Origin: Nocardia anocheti
GTDB taxonomy: Bacteria > Actinomycetota > Actinomycetes > Mycobacteriales > Mycobacteriaceae
Length of the DNA stretch: 64,000 nt
Reading direction: 5' to 3'
Assembly (NCBI RefSeq): GCF_029675105.1
Contig: NZ_JAQQFV010000006.1
Location: 310,001 to 374,000 of the forward strand
Shown: positions 41,163 through 49,722 of the stretch, in pieces
Layout: the number at the start of each line of letters is the position of its first letter
How positions within the stretch are numbered: position 1 is the first letter of the stretch
Translations under genes and position numbers: made by a program
Notes under the pieces: model-generated
The model's database searches: none
The model's input: only the letters and a program-made list of their open reading frames with translations
Told to the model about the DNA's origin: nothing

Positions 41163-42644
41163 GTGCAGGTGGAGGTGGCGCTCGAACGCGCCGAGGTGGC
41201 CAGGCGGATCGGGCGGGTCGAGGAGGCCCAGCGGTTGCTCGGCACCGCCGTGCTGACCGCGCCGGACGATCCCCGGGTCCTGGTCGGACTGGCCGAACTC
41301 GCCTTCGACCGCGACGACTACGACGAGGCGATCCGCCTGGCCGGACAGGCGGTGCTCGCCGACCCCGACACCGACAGCGCGCACGTCCTGATCGCGATGG
41401 CGTCCTCGATGCTCGGCCGCTGGGACCCGGCCGCCGAACACGCGGCCACCGCGATCCGGCTCCGACCCCACGACCCCGCGGCGCTGCTGCTGGTGGCGTG
41501 GCTGTCCGCGCACGCCCCACGCAACGACCCGGACCGGGCCCGTTGGGCGGTGACCGAAGCGCTCGCGCTGGCACCCGACGACGCGGGCGCGCACTGCTCG
41601 GCCGCCGAGATCTACGAGCGACTCGGCGACACCGACGCGATGCGACGGCACATCGCGGCCGGACTCGCGATCGACCCGGCCCACGTCGACCTGTTGCGGA
41701 TGCACGCCCAGGCCGAATTCTCCGGGGGCGACCGGCCCGCCGCCGTGGCCACCCTGCGCGGCCTGCTCGCGCACGCCCCCACCGACGGCAAGGCCCGGCG
41801 CCTGCTCGCCGAAGTGCACTGGCGGGCACTGCTGCGCTTGGCGGCGTGGGTCTGGGCGTTCGCGGGATGCTATGCCGCCGTGGCGATGTGGGCCCCGGCC
41901 CTCGTATTGCGGGTGCTCTCGCCCTTGATGTTCGCCGCGCTGCCCTACGCGTGGTGGCGGGTGTTCCGCACGCTGCGCGGCCAGCTGCCACCCGGCTACC
42001 TGCGGACTCGGGTGCGCGCGCCCCGGGTGGTGCTCGCGCTGGTCGCGACAGCGGGGTCGGGACTGCTCGTCGACGTGGGCGCTGTCGCGATGCGCTCCGA
42101 GATCGCCGGATTCGTCCGGCTCGGCGGGCTGCTGCTGGTGCTGGGGGCGTTCGGCGCGGCCTGCGGGCACCTGCTGATCTTCACCGCATGGCTGCGTTCC
42201 CGGGTCGACGATCCCGACCCCGACGACGGCTTCGACTTCGCGCTGACCCAGCTCCTGGTCCTGGGCACGGGGGCGTTTCCCGTGGTGCTGATCGCCTGGC
42301 TCACCCGTGGCTGGGCGCGACAACCGGGTGCCTTCGGCGCGCTGGTCGCCGCGGGCGGGATCGTGGTGGGCGCGTTGGTGATCGAAGCCGGGTACGCGAT
42401 CTGGCGGGACCGGCGGCAGCACCGGCGACTCGTGGCCATCGCGGTGGTCGTCCTGGTGCTGGTGGTCGGAGCGGGCGCCGCTGTCCGGTGGGGTGGAGGT
42501 GAGCTCGTCCACGGACAGGTGCGTGGCCGGGAACTGTTCGAGACGCCGACCTTTCCGACGACGACGCGGCCACCGCTGCCGACGATCCCGAGCCGATTCC
42601 TCCAGACCACCGTGATCCGGCCGCCGGTCCCCGCCGAGGGCTGA
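41163..42644 (+). CDS. TPR-repeat multi-pass membrane protein, function unknown
   Basis: A 493-residue protein. The first ~220 residues are tetratricopeptide-like helical repeats (for example LLGTAVLTAPDDPRVLVGLA and AIRLAGQAVLADPDTDSAHV), a fold used for protein contacts. About six hydrophobic segments follow between ~225 and 440. The tail outside the membrane (~445-493) is Pro/Thr-rich. GTG 41163 follows GGGGGAGA. A TAGTCT box at 41083-41088 suggests its own promoter with a leader of about 70 bases. I do not recognise a specific family. Confidence 0.8.
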   Translation: MQVEVALERAEVARRIGRVEEAQRLLGTAVLTAPDDPRVLVGLAELAFDRDDYDEAIRLAGQAVLADPDTDSAHVLIAMASSMLGRWDPAAEHAATAIRLRPHDPAALLLVAWLSAHAPRNDPDRARWAVTEALALAPDDAGAHCSAAEIYERLGDTDAMRRHIAAGLAIDPAHVDLLRMHAQAEFSGGDRPAAVATLRGLLAHAPTDGKARRLLAEVHWRALLRLAAWVWAFAGCYAAVAMWAPALVLRVLSPLMFAALPYAWWRVFRTLRGQLPPGYLRTRVRAPRVVLALVATAGSGLLVDVGAVAMRSEIAGFVRLGGLLLVLGAFGAACGHLLIFTAWLRSRVDDPDPDDGFDFALTQLLVLGTGAFPVVLIAWLTRGWARQPGAFGALVAAGGIVVGALVIEAGYAIWRDRRQHRRLVAIAVVVLVLVVGAGAAVRWGGGELVHGQVRGRELFETPTFPTTTRPPLPTIPSRFLQTTVIRPPVPAEG

Positions 42645-42660
42645 CCCGCGCCGGTCCGGC

Positions 42661-42990
42661 TCACCCCTGGGCGCGGTTGGCGGCCTCGACGATCGCGGGG
42701 AGCAGGCCGGGCACGGCGTCCTCGACCTCGGCGACGCGCAATCGCTGATAGGTCTGGCCGTCGATGATCAGGCGTTCGATCAGCCCGGCCTCGCGCAAGA
42801 TCTTGAAATGGTGGGTGGCCGTGGACTTGTTGATCGCCTCGTAGAGGGCCGCACAGCGCACGGCGGTGCCCGCGTTGCTCAGACGACGGACCATCTCCAG
42901 TCGGACGGGATCGTGCAGCGCCCCGAGTACGGTCGGCAGCCCGGCGACGGGCAGGGTCGGCGCCGGGGGGAGATCTTTCGCCTGGGTCAT
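42661..42990 (-). CDS. ArsR-family transcriptional regulator
   Basis: A 109-residue winged-helix repressor. LGALHDPVRLEMVRRLSNAG is the first part of the HTH, and STATHHFKILREAGLIERL is the recognition helix region; the wing reads IIDGQTYQRL. It has one Cys (VRCAAL) and no metal-binding pair. It is divergent from the MFS gene at 43070. An inverted repeat in the shared promoter probably binds it, so it likely represses that transporter and itself. Confidence 0.88.
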   Translation of the reverse strand: MTQAKDLPPAPTLPVAGLPTVLGALHDPVRLEMVRRLSNAGTAVRCAALYEAINKSTATHHFKILREAGLIERLIIDGQTYQRLRVAEVEDAVPGLLPAIVEAANRAQG

Positions 42991-43007
42991 GATCTACCTC
43001 ACTGGGG

Positions 43008-43062
43008 GTTTGATAACCATCATACTCGGCGTAGCGTCTGCTCTGTTCGATGACGATCAAAC
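43008..43062. promoter_or_regulatory. Inverted-repeat operator between arsR and MFS gene
   Basis: GTTTGAT-N3-CATC (43008-43021) is repeated in inverted orientation as GATG-N3-ATCAAAC (43049-43062). Each half is itself a near palindrome around TGAT-N4-ATCA or GAT-N4-ATC. The arrangement fits two ArsR dimers controlling both divergent genes. Confidence 0.6.
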
Positions 43063-43069
43063 TCCGCTG

Positions 43070-44329
43070 ATGGGGGATGCTGTGGCAGCGACGACGATGG
43101 CCCCGGTCGAATCCGGGCAGCGCTGGGCGTACGGGCTCGTGCTCGCGGCGACCGGGGTGGCACTGGGCGTCTCCGGGGCGCCCGCGCCGCTCTACGGCAT
43201 CTACGAGACCCAGTGGCATCTGAGCCCGCTCAGCACGACCACCGTCTTCGCCGTCTACGGCATCTCGGCGCTGGGCGCGGTGCTGGTCTCCGGGCGGATC
43301 TCCGATGTGGTGGGGCGCAAGCCGGTGATGGTCGGCGCGTTCGTCACCATGATTCTCGGGCTGGTCGCCTTCCTGCTGGCCGATTCCATGCCCATGCTGC
43401 TGGTGGCCAGGGCCCTGCACGGGGCGGCGGTCGGGGCCACGGTGGTGGCCGGTGCCGCCGCGCTGCTGGACCTGCGGCCCGACCGCGGCGCGCGATCCGG
43501 GCAGCTCAGCGGGGTGGCGTTCAATGTCGGCATGGCGGTCGCCGTGCTCGGCACCGCGGTGCTCGCCCAGTACGCGCCCTCCCCGCTGCGCACCCCGTAT
43601 GTGGTGATCGCGGTGATCTGTCTGGCGGTGGCCGCGGGCATGCTGGCCCTGCGCGAACCGCACACCGCGCGCGTGCGCACCCGCATCACCATCGCCAAGC
43701 CCGCGGTGCCGCGCGAGATCCGCGCCGATTTCTGGTTCTCCGCCATCGGGGTGATGGCCGCCTGGTCGGTGCTCGGCGTGCTGCTGTCGCTGTATCCGTC
43801 GCTGGCCTCGGCCGAGACCGGCGTGCACAATCTCGTCTTCGGCGGGGCGGTCGTGGCCAGTACCGCCTTCGCCGCCGCGATGGCACAGCTGTTCGCCACC
43901 CGCATCCCGGCCCGGCGCGCCGCCATCCTCGGTGACCTCGGGATGGCCGCCGCGCTGCTGGCGACGATTCCCGCGCTGGCCACCGCGCGGCCGGTCGTCG
44001 TGGTGGTGGCCGGGCTGGTGCTCGGCGCGACCTTCGGTCTCGGCTTCGGTGGGTCGCTGCGGCATCTGTCGGAGGTGGTTCCGCCGCATCGTCGGGGCGA
44101 AACCATGTCGGCCTACTATCTGCTGGCCTATTCCTCGATGGCGCTGCCCACGTTGGCCGCGGGCTGGGCCGCCACCACCTGGGGGATCGCCACCGTCTTC
44201 CCGTGGTTCATCGCGATCGTCGCGGTGGCCTGTGTGCTGGCCGCGCTGCTCGGTATCCGGGGCAATCGTGTCGCCGCACAGCTGGTCGCGGTGGTTCCGG
44301 CCGGTCCGGAGACCGGCCGGAACGACTGA
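43070..44329 (+). CDS. MFS transporter (drug/metabolite efflux type)
   Basis: A 419-residue major facilitator with 12 predicted membrane segments. Loop 2-3 has GRISDVVGRKPVMVG, the classic G-x-x-x-D-x-x-G-R-K/R motif. The start is ATG 43070 or GTG 43082; the latter would make GGGGGA its ribosome site. The substrate is unknown, but divergence from an ArsR regulator with shared operators points to an inducible efflux pump. Its stop is directly next to the convergent VOC gene. Confidence 0.9.
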   Translation: MGDAVAATTMAPVESGQRWAYGLVLAATGVALGVSGAPAPLYGIYETQWHLSPLSTTTVFAVYGISALGAVLVSGRISDVVGRKPVMVGAFVTMILGLVAFLLADSMPMLLVARALHGAAVGATVVAGAAALLDLRPDRGARSGQLSGVAFNVGMAVAVLGTAVLAQYAPSPLRTPYVVIAVICLAVAAGMLALREPHTARVRTRITIAKPAVPREIRADFWFSAIGVMAAWSVLGVLLSLYPSLASAETGVHNLVFGGAVVASTAFAAAMAQLFATRIPARRAAILGDLGMAAALLATIPALATARPVVVVVAGLVLGATFGLGFGGSLRHLSEVVPPHRRGETMSAYYLLAYSSMALPTLAAGWAATTWGIATVFPWFIAIVAVACVLAALLGIRGNRVAAQLVAVVPAGPETGRND

Positions 44330-44728
44330 CTACTCCGGCGGCCAGCCACCGTACGGGACGGTGATCAGCTCGAGGAAGTGGCCGTTGGGGTCGAGAAAGT
44401 AGACCCCGCGGCCACCGTCGTTGTGATTGATCTCGTTCACCCCGTGCTGCTGGGGGTCGGCCCAGTGGTCCAGCTGGTAGCGCTGGATCTTGGCGTAGGA
44501 CGCGTCGAACTCGGCTTCCGAGACCAGGAACGCGTAGTGCTGTGGCTGGATCTCGGAGACAGGCGGCGGCACCTTCGCGAAATCGAAGACGGCGCCGTGG
44601 TCGAGGGGGAGCGCGATGAACGGGCCCCACTCTTTTCCGATGTCCAATCCGAGGATGTCCGCCCAGAATTCGGCGGTTTCCCTATTGTCCTTGCATCCGA
44701 CAATGGTGTGATTGAACTGTACTGACAG
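44330..44728 (-). CDS. VOC-family (glyoxalase/dioxygenase fold) protein with apparent CTG start
   Basis: A 132-residue two-module VOC protein. The N-terminal module opens SVQFNHTIVGCKDNRETAEF with the likely metal-ligand His. The C-terminal module ends VYFLDPNGHFLELITVPYGG with the typical Glu. No ATG, GTG or TTG exists before this first strand; the first standard start in frame is TTG 44647, which would remove 27 conserved residues including the His. CTG 44728 lies seven bases after a perfect AGGAGG, so CTG is the likely start. Enzymatic role unknown. It is divergent from the alcohol dehydrogenase at 44865. Confidence 0.82.
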   Translation of the reverse strand: MSVQFNHTIVGCKDNRETAEFWADILGLDIGKEWGPFIALPLDHGAVFDFAKVPPPVSEIQPQHYAFLVSEAEFDASYAKIQRYQLDHWADPQQHGVNEINHNDGGRGVYFLDPNGHFLELITVPYGGWPPE

Positions 44729-44852
44729 GGGATTTCCTCCTGGATTCGTGATGGCACCGACCCTGGGCTCGGTACGAGGCGGCCGACAGGAGCACCATCA
44801 CCGCGATCGAGATTAGCGACCGATCTCGCGCCGTGCAACGGTCGACGGACGG

Positions 44853-44858
44853 TAGGTT
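44853..44858 (+). promoter_or_regulatory. -10 box for a leaderless dehydrogenase transcript
   Basis: TAGGTT ends six bases before ATG 44865 and no ribosome site intervenes. Confidence 0.5.
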
Positions 44859-44864
44859 CGCGCC

Positions 44865-45965
44865 ATGAGGATTCGTGGAGCCGTCCTGGAACGCATCGCC
44901 GATCCGGCGCCGTTCGCCGCGTCGCGGCCGATCACCGTGTGCGAACTCGACCTGGCCGAGCCCGGTCCCGGCGAGCTGCTGGTGCGTATCGAGGCGGCGG
45001 GCCTGTGCCATTCGGACCTGTCGGTGGTCGACGGCAACCGGGTGCGTCCGGTGCCGATGCTGCTGGGCCACGAGGCGGCGGGCATCGTCGAGTCGGTCGG
45101 TGCCGGGGTCGACGATGTGACGCCCGGTCAGCGCGTCGTGATGACGTTCCTGCCCCGCTGTGGCGAGTGCGCGGGCTGCGCGAGCAACGGCCGCACCCCG
45201 TGCGGGCCGGGCAGCGTCGCCAACAATGCCGGGGAACTGCTCGGCGGTGGCCGCCGTCTGCACCGCGACGGCGCGCAAGTGCATCACCACCTGGGTGTTT
45301 CGGGCTTCGCGACGCATGCCGTGGTCGACCGGCGCTCGGTGGTCCCCGTCGACGCCGACGTGCCGCCCGAGGTGGCCGCGGTGCTCGGCTGCGCGGTCCT
45401 GACCGGCGGCGGCGCCCTGCTCAATGCCGCGAAACCCGGTGCGGGCGACTCGATCATGGTGGTCGGGCTCGGCGGGGTCGGGATGGCGGCGGTGCTGGTG
45501 GCGGTGTCGCTGGGGCTGGGCGAGGTGATCGCCGTGGACACCGTCCCCGAAAAACTGGCGCTGGCACGCGAATTCGGCGCCACTGCGGTCTACGCGCCCG
45601 GCGAGCTGGCCGGGGTCACCGCCGAGGTGGTGATCGAGGCCGCGGGCAATGTCCGCGCCTTCGAAACCGCCGTCGCCGCCACCGCGCCCGGTGGCGTCAC
45701 CGTGACGGTCGGGCTGCCCGCCCCCGATGCCACCGCCACGATCTCGCCGCTCACGCTGGTCGCCCAGGGCCGCACCATCATCGGCAGCTACCTCGGCTCC
45801 GCCGTCCCCGACCGCGACATCCCCGAATACGTGCGGCGCTGGCGGGCGGGCACGCTGCCGCTGGACCGGCTCGTCTCCGCGCGCATCGGTCTCGATCAGG
45901 TCAACGAGGCCATGGACGAACTCGCCGCGGGCGCCGCGCTGCGCCAGGTGATCGTGTTCGACTGA
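44865..45965 (+). CDS. Zinc-dependent alcohol dehydrogenase (MDR superfamily)
   Basis: A 366-residue medium-chain dehydrogenase. Catalytic zinc residues are in GLCHSDLSV and LGHEAAGIV; the structural zinc cysteines are in RCGECAGCASNGRTPC. The NAD-binding Rossmann motif is VVGLGGVGMAAVLVA, followed by an Asp at the end of the second strand (AVDT), which favours NAD(H). Substrate specificity cannot be read. It starts right after a TAGGTT box and is probably translated from a leaderless mRNA. Confidence 0.9.
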   Translation: MRIRGAVLERIADPAPFAASRPITVCELDLAEPGPGELLVRIEAAGLCHSDLSVVDGNRVRPVPMLLGHEAAGIVESVGAGVDDVTPGQRVVMTFLPRCGECAGCASNGRTPCGPGSVANNAGELLGGGRRLHRDGAQVHHHLGVSGFATHAVVDRRSVVPVDADVPPEVAAVLGCAVLTGGGALLNAAKPGAGDSIMVVGLGGVGMAAVLVAVSLGLGEVIAVDTVPEKLALAREFGATAVYAPGELAGVTAEVVIEAAGNVRAFETAVAATAPGGVTVTVGLPAPDATATISPLTLVAQGRTIIGSYLGSAVPDRDIPEYVRRWRAGTLPLDRLVSARIGLDQVNEAMDELAAGAALRQVIVFD

Positions 45966-46038
45966 CCTCGCGCCCACCGCCGCGCCGCTGCTCGATAGGC
46001 TGACAGCGACGACGACGCGAGACGACGAGGAGATACCG

Positions 46039-46785
46039 GTGACCATTCGGGTCGGAGTGCTCGGTGCACACGGCAAGGTCGGGCAGGCGATCTGCGCCGC
46101 GGTGGACGCCGCGGACGATCTGGAGCTGGTGGCCACGGTCGACAAGGACGACACGCTGGCGAAGTTCACCGAGACCGGCACCCAGGTCGTGGTCGACTTC
46201 ACCAACCCCGACGTGGTGATGGGCAACCTGAAGTTCCTCGTCGAGAACGGCATCCACGCCGTCGTCGGCACCACCGGCTTCGACCAGACCCGCCTCGACG
46301 AGGTGCGGTCCTGGCTGGCGCGGCGGCCCGAGGTCGGCGTGCTGATCGCCCCGAACTTCGCCATCGGCGCGGTGCTGTCGATGCGCTTCGCCGAGCAGGC
46401 GGCCCGCTTCTTCGACTCGGTCGAGGTCATCGAGCTGCACCACCCGAACAAGCTCGACGCCCCCTCCGGCACCGCCTACCGCACCGCCGCGCTCATCGCC
46501 GCGGCCAGGGACAAGGCCGGTGTCGGGATCAGCCCCGACGCCACCACCACCGAACTCGAGGGCGCCCGCGGCGCCGACGTCGACGGGGTGCGGGTGCACT
46601 CGGTGCGCCTGGCCGGGCTGGTCGCGCACCAGGAAGTGCTCTTCGGTACCCAGGGCGAGACCCTGACCATCCGGCACGACTCCATCGACCGCAACTCCTT
46701 CGCGCCGGGCGTGCTGCTCGGCGTGCGGGAGATCGGGGCGCGTCCGGGGCTGACCGTCGGCCTCGACCCGTTCCTGGATCTGTGA
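46039..46785 (+). CDS. dapB: 4-Hydroxy-tetrahydrodipicolinate reductase
   Basis: A 248-residue NAD(P)H-dependent reductase of the lysine/diaminopimelate pathway that supplies meso-DAP for peptidoglycan. The nucleotide motif is VGVLGAHGKVGQAI; the substrate motif ELHHPNKLDAPSGTA carries the catalytic His and Lys. GTG 46039 follows GAGGAGA. A TAGGCT box at 45996-46001 would give a leader of about 30 bases. dapA, the preceding enzyme of the pathway, lies 6 kb downstream. The next gene overlaps by four bases. Confidence 0.97.
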   Translation: MTIRVGVLGAHGKVGQAICAAVDAADDLELVATVDKDDTLAKFTETGTQVVVDFTNPDVVMGNLKFLVENGIHAVVGTTGFDQTRLDEVRSWLARRPEVGVLIAPNFAIGAVLSMRFAEQAARFFDSVEVIELHHPNKLDAPSGTAYRTAALIAAARDKAGVGISPDATTTELEGARGADVDGVRVHSVRLAGLVAHQEVLFGTQGETLTIRHDSIDRNSFAPGVLLGVREIGARPGLTVGLDPFLDL

Positions 46786-47276
46786 ACGCCGCATCGGCGC
46801 GACCCGACCGGCAGGTCTACCGCATCGTCACACTGGTGGCGCTGCTGGTCCTGGCGGTGGTCTTCTACTTCGTCCGGCTCGGTGGCCTGGCGGTGGCGTT
46901 CATCGCCGACGGCAAGCCCGCGGGCATCGCGCTCGGTGTCGCGATGCTGCTGCTGCCGATCGTCGGCGCCTGGATCCTGTGGGCCACCCTGCAGGCGGCC
47001 TTCGCCCATCAGCGGCTGGCCAAGCGCATCCACGAGGAGGGCCGCGAGGTGGACACCTCGCAGCTGCCGCGTCGTCCCTCGGGCCGGATCGAGCGGCCCG
47101 CCGCCGATGCCCTGTTCGCCGAGATCAAGGCCGAATGGGAGGCCGACCCGGACAACTGGCGCTCCTCCTACCGGCTGGCCCGCGCCTACGACTACGCCGG
47201 TGACCGCACCCGCGCCCGCGAGACCATGCGCCGCGCGGTCGCCCTGGAGAAGCTGGAACGCGACAGCGGAGAGTAG
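46782..47276 (+). CDS. Small membrane protein, Rv2772c-like
   Basis: A 164-residue protein with two hydrophobic segments (~15-35 and ~48-70) and a cytoplasmic C-terminal region of two TPR-like helices ending ARETMRRAVALEKLERDSGE. GTG 46782 overlaps the dapB stop (GTGA), so it is co-translated with dapB. The same dapB neighbour exists in M. tuberculosis as Rv2772c. Function unknown; the link to dapB is positional. Confidence 0.85.
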   Translation: MNAASARPDRQVYRIVTLVALLVLAVVFYFVRLGGLAVAFIADGKPAGIALGVAMLLLPIVGAWILWATLQAAFAHQRLAKRIHEEGREVDTSQLPRRPSGRIERPAADALFAEIKAEWEADPDNWRSSYRLARAYDYAGDRTRARETMRRAVALEKLERDSGE

Positions 47277-47282
47277 CGAGCC

Positions 47283-47735
47283 ATGGCCCGGTTGCTGATC
47301 ATCCACCACACCCCCTCACCACACACCCAGGCCCTGTTCGAGGCCGTCCTGGCCGGGGCCAGCGACCCGGAGATCGAGGGCGTGGAGGTGGTGCGCCGGG
47401 CCGCCCTGGCCGTCACCGCGGTCGACGTCCTCGCCGCCGACGGCTACCTGCTGGGCACCCCCGCCAACCTCGGCTACATGAGCGGCGCCCTCAAACACGC
47501 CTTCGACACCATCTACTACCCGTGCCTGGACTCGACCCGTGGGCGGCCGTACGGCTTGTACGTGCACGGCAACGAGGGCACCGAGGGGGCGGAGGCGTCG
47601 GTCGACCGGATCACCACCGGGCTGGGCTGGAACCGGGCCGCCGCGCCGGTCGTGGTGTCCGGACCGCCCGGGAAGGCGGAGCTGGAACGGTGCTGGGAGC
47701 TGGGCGCGACCCTGGCCGCGAGCCTGATGGACTGA
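47283..47735 (+). CDS. Flavodoxin-like NAD(P)H/FMN reductase family protein
   Basis: A 150-residue flavodoxin-fold protein. The phosphate loop reads IIHHTPSPHTQALFEAVLAG and the second FMN-contact loop is LLGTPANLGYMSGALKHAFD, typical of small FMN-dependent reductases. It follows the Rv2772c-like gene by six bases, as Rv2771c does in M. tuberculosis, and completes a three-gene dapB operon. The electron acceptor is unknown. Confidence 0.85.
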   Translation: MARLLIIHHTPSPHTQALFEAVLAGASDPEIEGVEVVRRAALAVTAVDVLAADGYLLGTPANLGYMSGALKHAFDTIYYPCLDSTRGRPYGLYVHGNEGTEGAEASVDRITTGLGWNRAAAPVVVSGPPGKAELERCWELGATLAASLMD

Positions 47736-47845
47736 GCGCGCCCCGAATTCTGGTGGGCTGACAACCCGGGCGCGGATGCGGTAGAACTCGACACCGACGT
47801 GTTGCGGGCTGGCCGCGGTGGGTGTTCGAGGATGGTGAGTGGTCG

Positions 47846-48511
47846 GTGAGCGAGAATCCGGCGGTGCGGCGCATCGGGTTGGTGGAGGACCACGAGTCGG
47901 TGGCGATCGGCCTGGCGGCCATGCTCGGCCCCGAGCCCGACCTGGACCTGGTCGCGACCGCGCAGACGGTGGCGGGACTGCTCGCCATCGACGCCGACCT
48001 CGACCTGGTGGTGCTCGATCTGCGCCTGCCCGACGGCTCCACCCCCGAGGACAATGTGCACGCGCTGCGCGAACACGGCATCGAGGTGCTGGTGTTCACC
48101 GGTGCCGACAACGCCTTCCTGGTCCGCTCTGCCGCCAAGGCCGGAGTGCTCGGGGTACTGCGCAAGTCCGAGAGCGTGGCGACCGTGGTCGAGGCGGTGC
48201 GGCGGGCGGCCTCGGGGGAGCAGGTCGTCACCACCGACTGGGCCGCGGCCATCGACGGTGACCCGCAGCTGTCGGACGTGGGACTGAGCCCCCGCCAGGA
48301 GGAAGTGCTCATGCTCTACGCCTCGGGGGAGAAGGCGTCGCGGGTCGCCCGGCTGACCGGGCTGTCCGAACAGACCGTCAACGACTACCTGGGCCGGATC
48401 CGGCAGAAGTACGCCGACGCGGGCCGCCCGGCCCCGACCAAGACCGACCTGTACAAACGCGCCGTCGAGGACGGCTGGTTACCGGTGCCGGAACGGCAGC
48501 AGCGCACGTGA
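47846..48511 (+). CDS. NarL/LuxR-type response regulator
   Basis: A 221-residue response regulator. The receiver domain has VEDHES (acidic pocket), LDLRLPDG with the phospho-acceptor Asp, VFTGAD with the switch Thr and LRKSES with the conserved Lys. The C-terminal LuxR HTH (~150-215) reads LSPRQEEVLMLYASGEKASR and LSEQTVNDYLGRIRQKY. GTG 47846 is preferred; GTG 47822 would add eight residues. Its stop overlaps the kinase start (GTGA), so the pair is co-expressed. Confidence 0.9.
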   Translation: MSENPAVRRIGLVEDHESVAIGLAAMLGPEPDLDLVATAQTVAGLLAIDADLDLVVLDLRLPDGSTPEDNVHALREHGIEVLVFTGADNAFLVRSAAKAGVLGVLRKSESVATVVEAVRRAASGEQVVTTDWAAAIDGDPQLSDVGLSPRQEEVLMLYASGEKASRVARLTGLSEQTVNDYLGRIRQKYADAGRPAPTKTDLYKRAVEDGWLPVPERQQRT

Positions 48512-49722
48512 TCGCCACCGCGGTCCGCGCGGTGACAGGCCCCGACATCGAGCTGGACCGGGCCGCCACCGAGCAGATCCGCCGCAGGCTCGGCCTGGTG
48601 GTGGGCATCGGGGCGACCATGGTGATGGTGCTGGAGCTGCCCGCGGTGCTGGTGCAGCCGGTCAACCGGTCGGTGTGGCCCGAGGTGCACCTGGTGGCCG
48701 CCTACGCGCTGTTCGCGCCGCTGGCGCTGGTCTCCGCGCGCGGCCCGGTGACGATGATCCGCCGCGTCGCCGGTGGTGCCGCGATCTGCTACTTCGCCGC
48801 CACCGTCTGCACGCCCCTGGTCTACTCGGTGGTCCACATCGGCTCCTTCGCGTCCTGGCCCTATCGCGGGTTGGTGCTGGGTGTGATGGCCGCCGGACTG
48901 GCGTGGCCGCTGCGGGTGGCCGCGTGTTACGCCGGGGCGCTGGCCGTCGCGACCAGCGTGTCGAATGTGTTCGTGGTGCCGGGGACCTCGGTGTGGGCGC
49001 TGCTCGGTGACGTCACCCGGGCGCTCGGGGTCGCCGCGCTGTTCCTGTGGTGTGTGGTCTACGCGCGCTCGGCCGCCGAACGGGTCGACCAGGAGGCGGT
49101 GCGGCAGCGCACCAGGGCGGCGACGGTCGCCGCGACCGCGGCCCGCGACCGCGAGAGCGCCCGCTTCGCCGCACTCATCCACGACGCGGTGCTGTCCACC
49201 CTGCTCGAGGCGTCGCGGACCGAGCGGTCCTCGCCGGTGCTGCGCAGCCAGGCCGCCAAGACCCTCGAACAGCTCGAGCAGGCCCGCGGCGCGCCGGAGA
49301 GCGTGCAACTCGACGCCGCCGCGGCGGTCGCGTTCCTGCGCGATGCCGTGCGTGACGCCGACCCCGACATCCCCGTGCAGGTCACCACCCGCCGCGACGC
49401 GGTGCTGAGCCTGCCGATGGAGGCCGCGCAGGTGCTCGGCGCCGCGCTCACCGAGGCCGTGCGCAACAGTGTGCGCCACGCCGACATCCCCGGCCGCCGG
49501 GTGCGGCGCGGCGTCTCGATCACCATCGCCACCGGCGCGGTGCGGGTGGTGCTGTCCGACGACGGCGCCGGGTTCGACCCCGCCCGGGTCCCCGCCGACC
49601 GGATGGGCGTCGCGGGCAGCATCCAGGGCCGCATGCTCTCGCTGCCGGGCGGCACGGCGTTCGTGGAATCGGCGCCGGGCAAGGGCACCGTGGTGACGCT
49701 GATGTGGAGTGCGCGTGGTTGA
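48508..49722 (+). CDS. Membrane sensor histidine kinase
   Basis: A 404-residue kinase with about six hydrophobic segments in the first 190 residues. The H-box region reads FAALIHDAVLSTLLEASR, a HisKA_3-like dimerisation helix. An HATPase domain follows with the N-box LTEAVRNSVRHAD, the G1 box LSDDGAGFDP and KGTVVTLMW. It should phosphorylate the preceding regulator. The stimulus is unknown. The following gene overlaps its 3' end by 14 bases. Confidence 0.9.
   Translation: MIATAVRAVTGPDIELDRAATEQIRRRLGLVVGIGATMVMVLELPAVLVQPVNRSVWPEVHLVAAYALFAPLALVSARGPVTMIRRVAGGAAICYFAATVCTPLVYSVVHIGSFASWPYRGLVLGVMAAGLAWPLRVAACYAGALAVATSVSNVFVVPGTSVWALLGDVTRALGVAALFLWCVVYARSAAERVDQEAVRQRTRAATVAATAARDRESARFAALIHDAVLSTLLEASRTERSSPVLRSQAAKTLEQLEQARGAPESVQLDAAAAVAFLRDAVRDADPDIPVQVTTRRDAVLSLPMEAAQVLGAALTEAVRNSVRHADIPGRRVRRGVSITIATGAVRVVLSDDGAGFDPARVPADRMGVAGSIQGRMLSLPGGTAFVESAPGKGTVVTLMWSARG

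Noticed and set aside
39640..44329. pepR, TPR protein and MFS pump as NRPS tailoring or export genes
   Set aside because: pepR is a conserved housekeeping neighbour of gpsI. The TPR gene has its own promoter-like box, and the MFS pump belongs with its divergent ArsR gene. Nothing ties them to the peptide.
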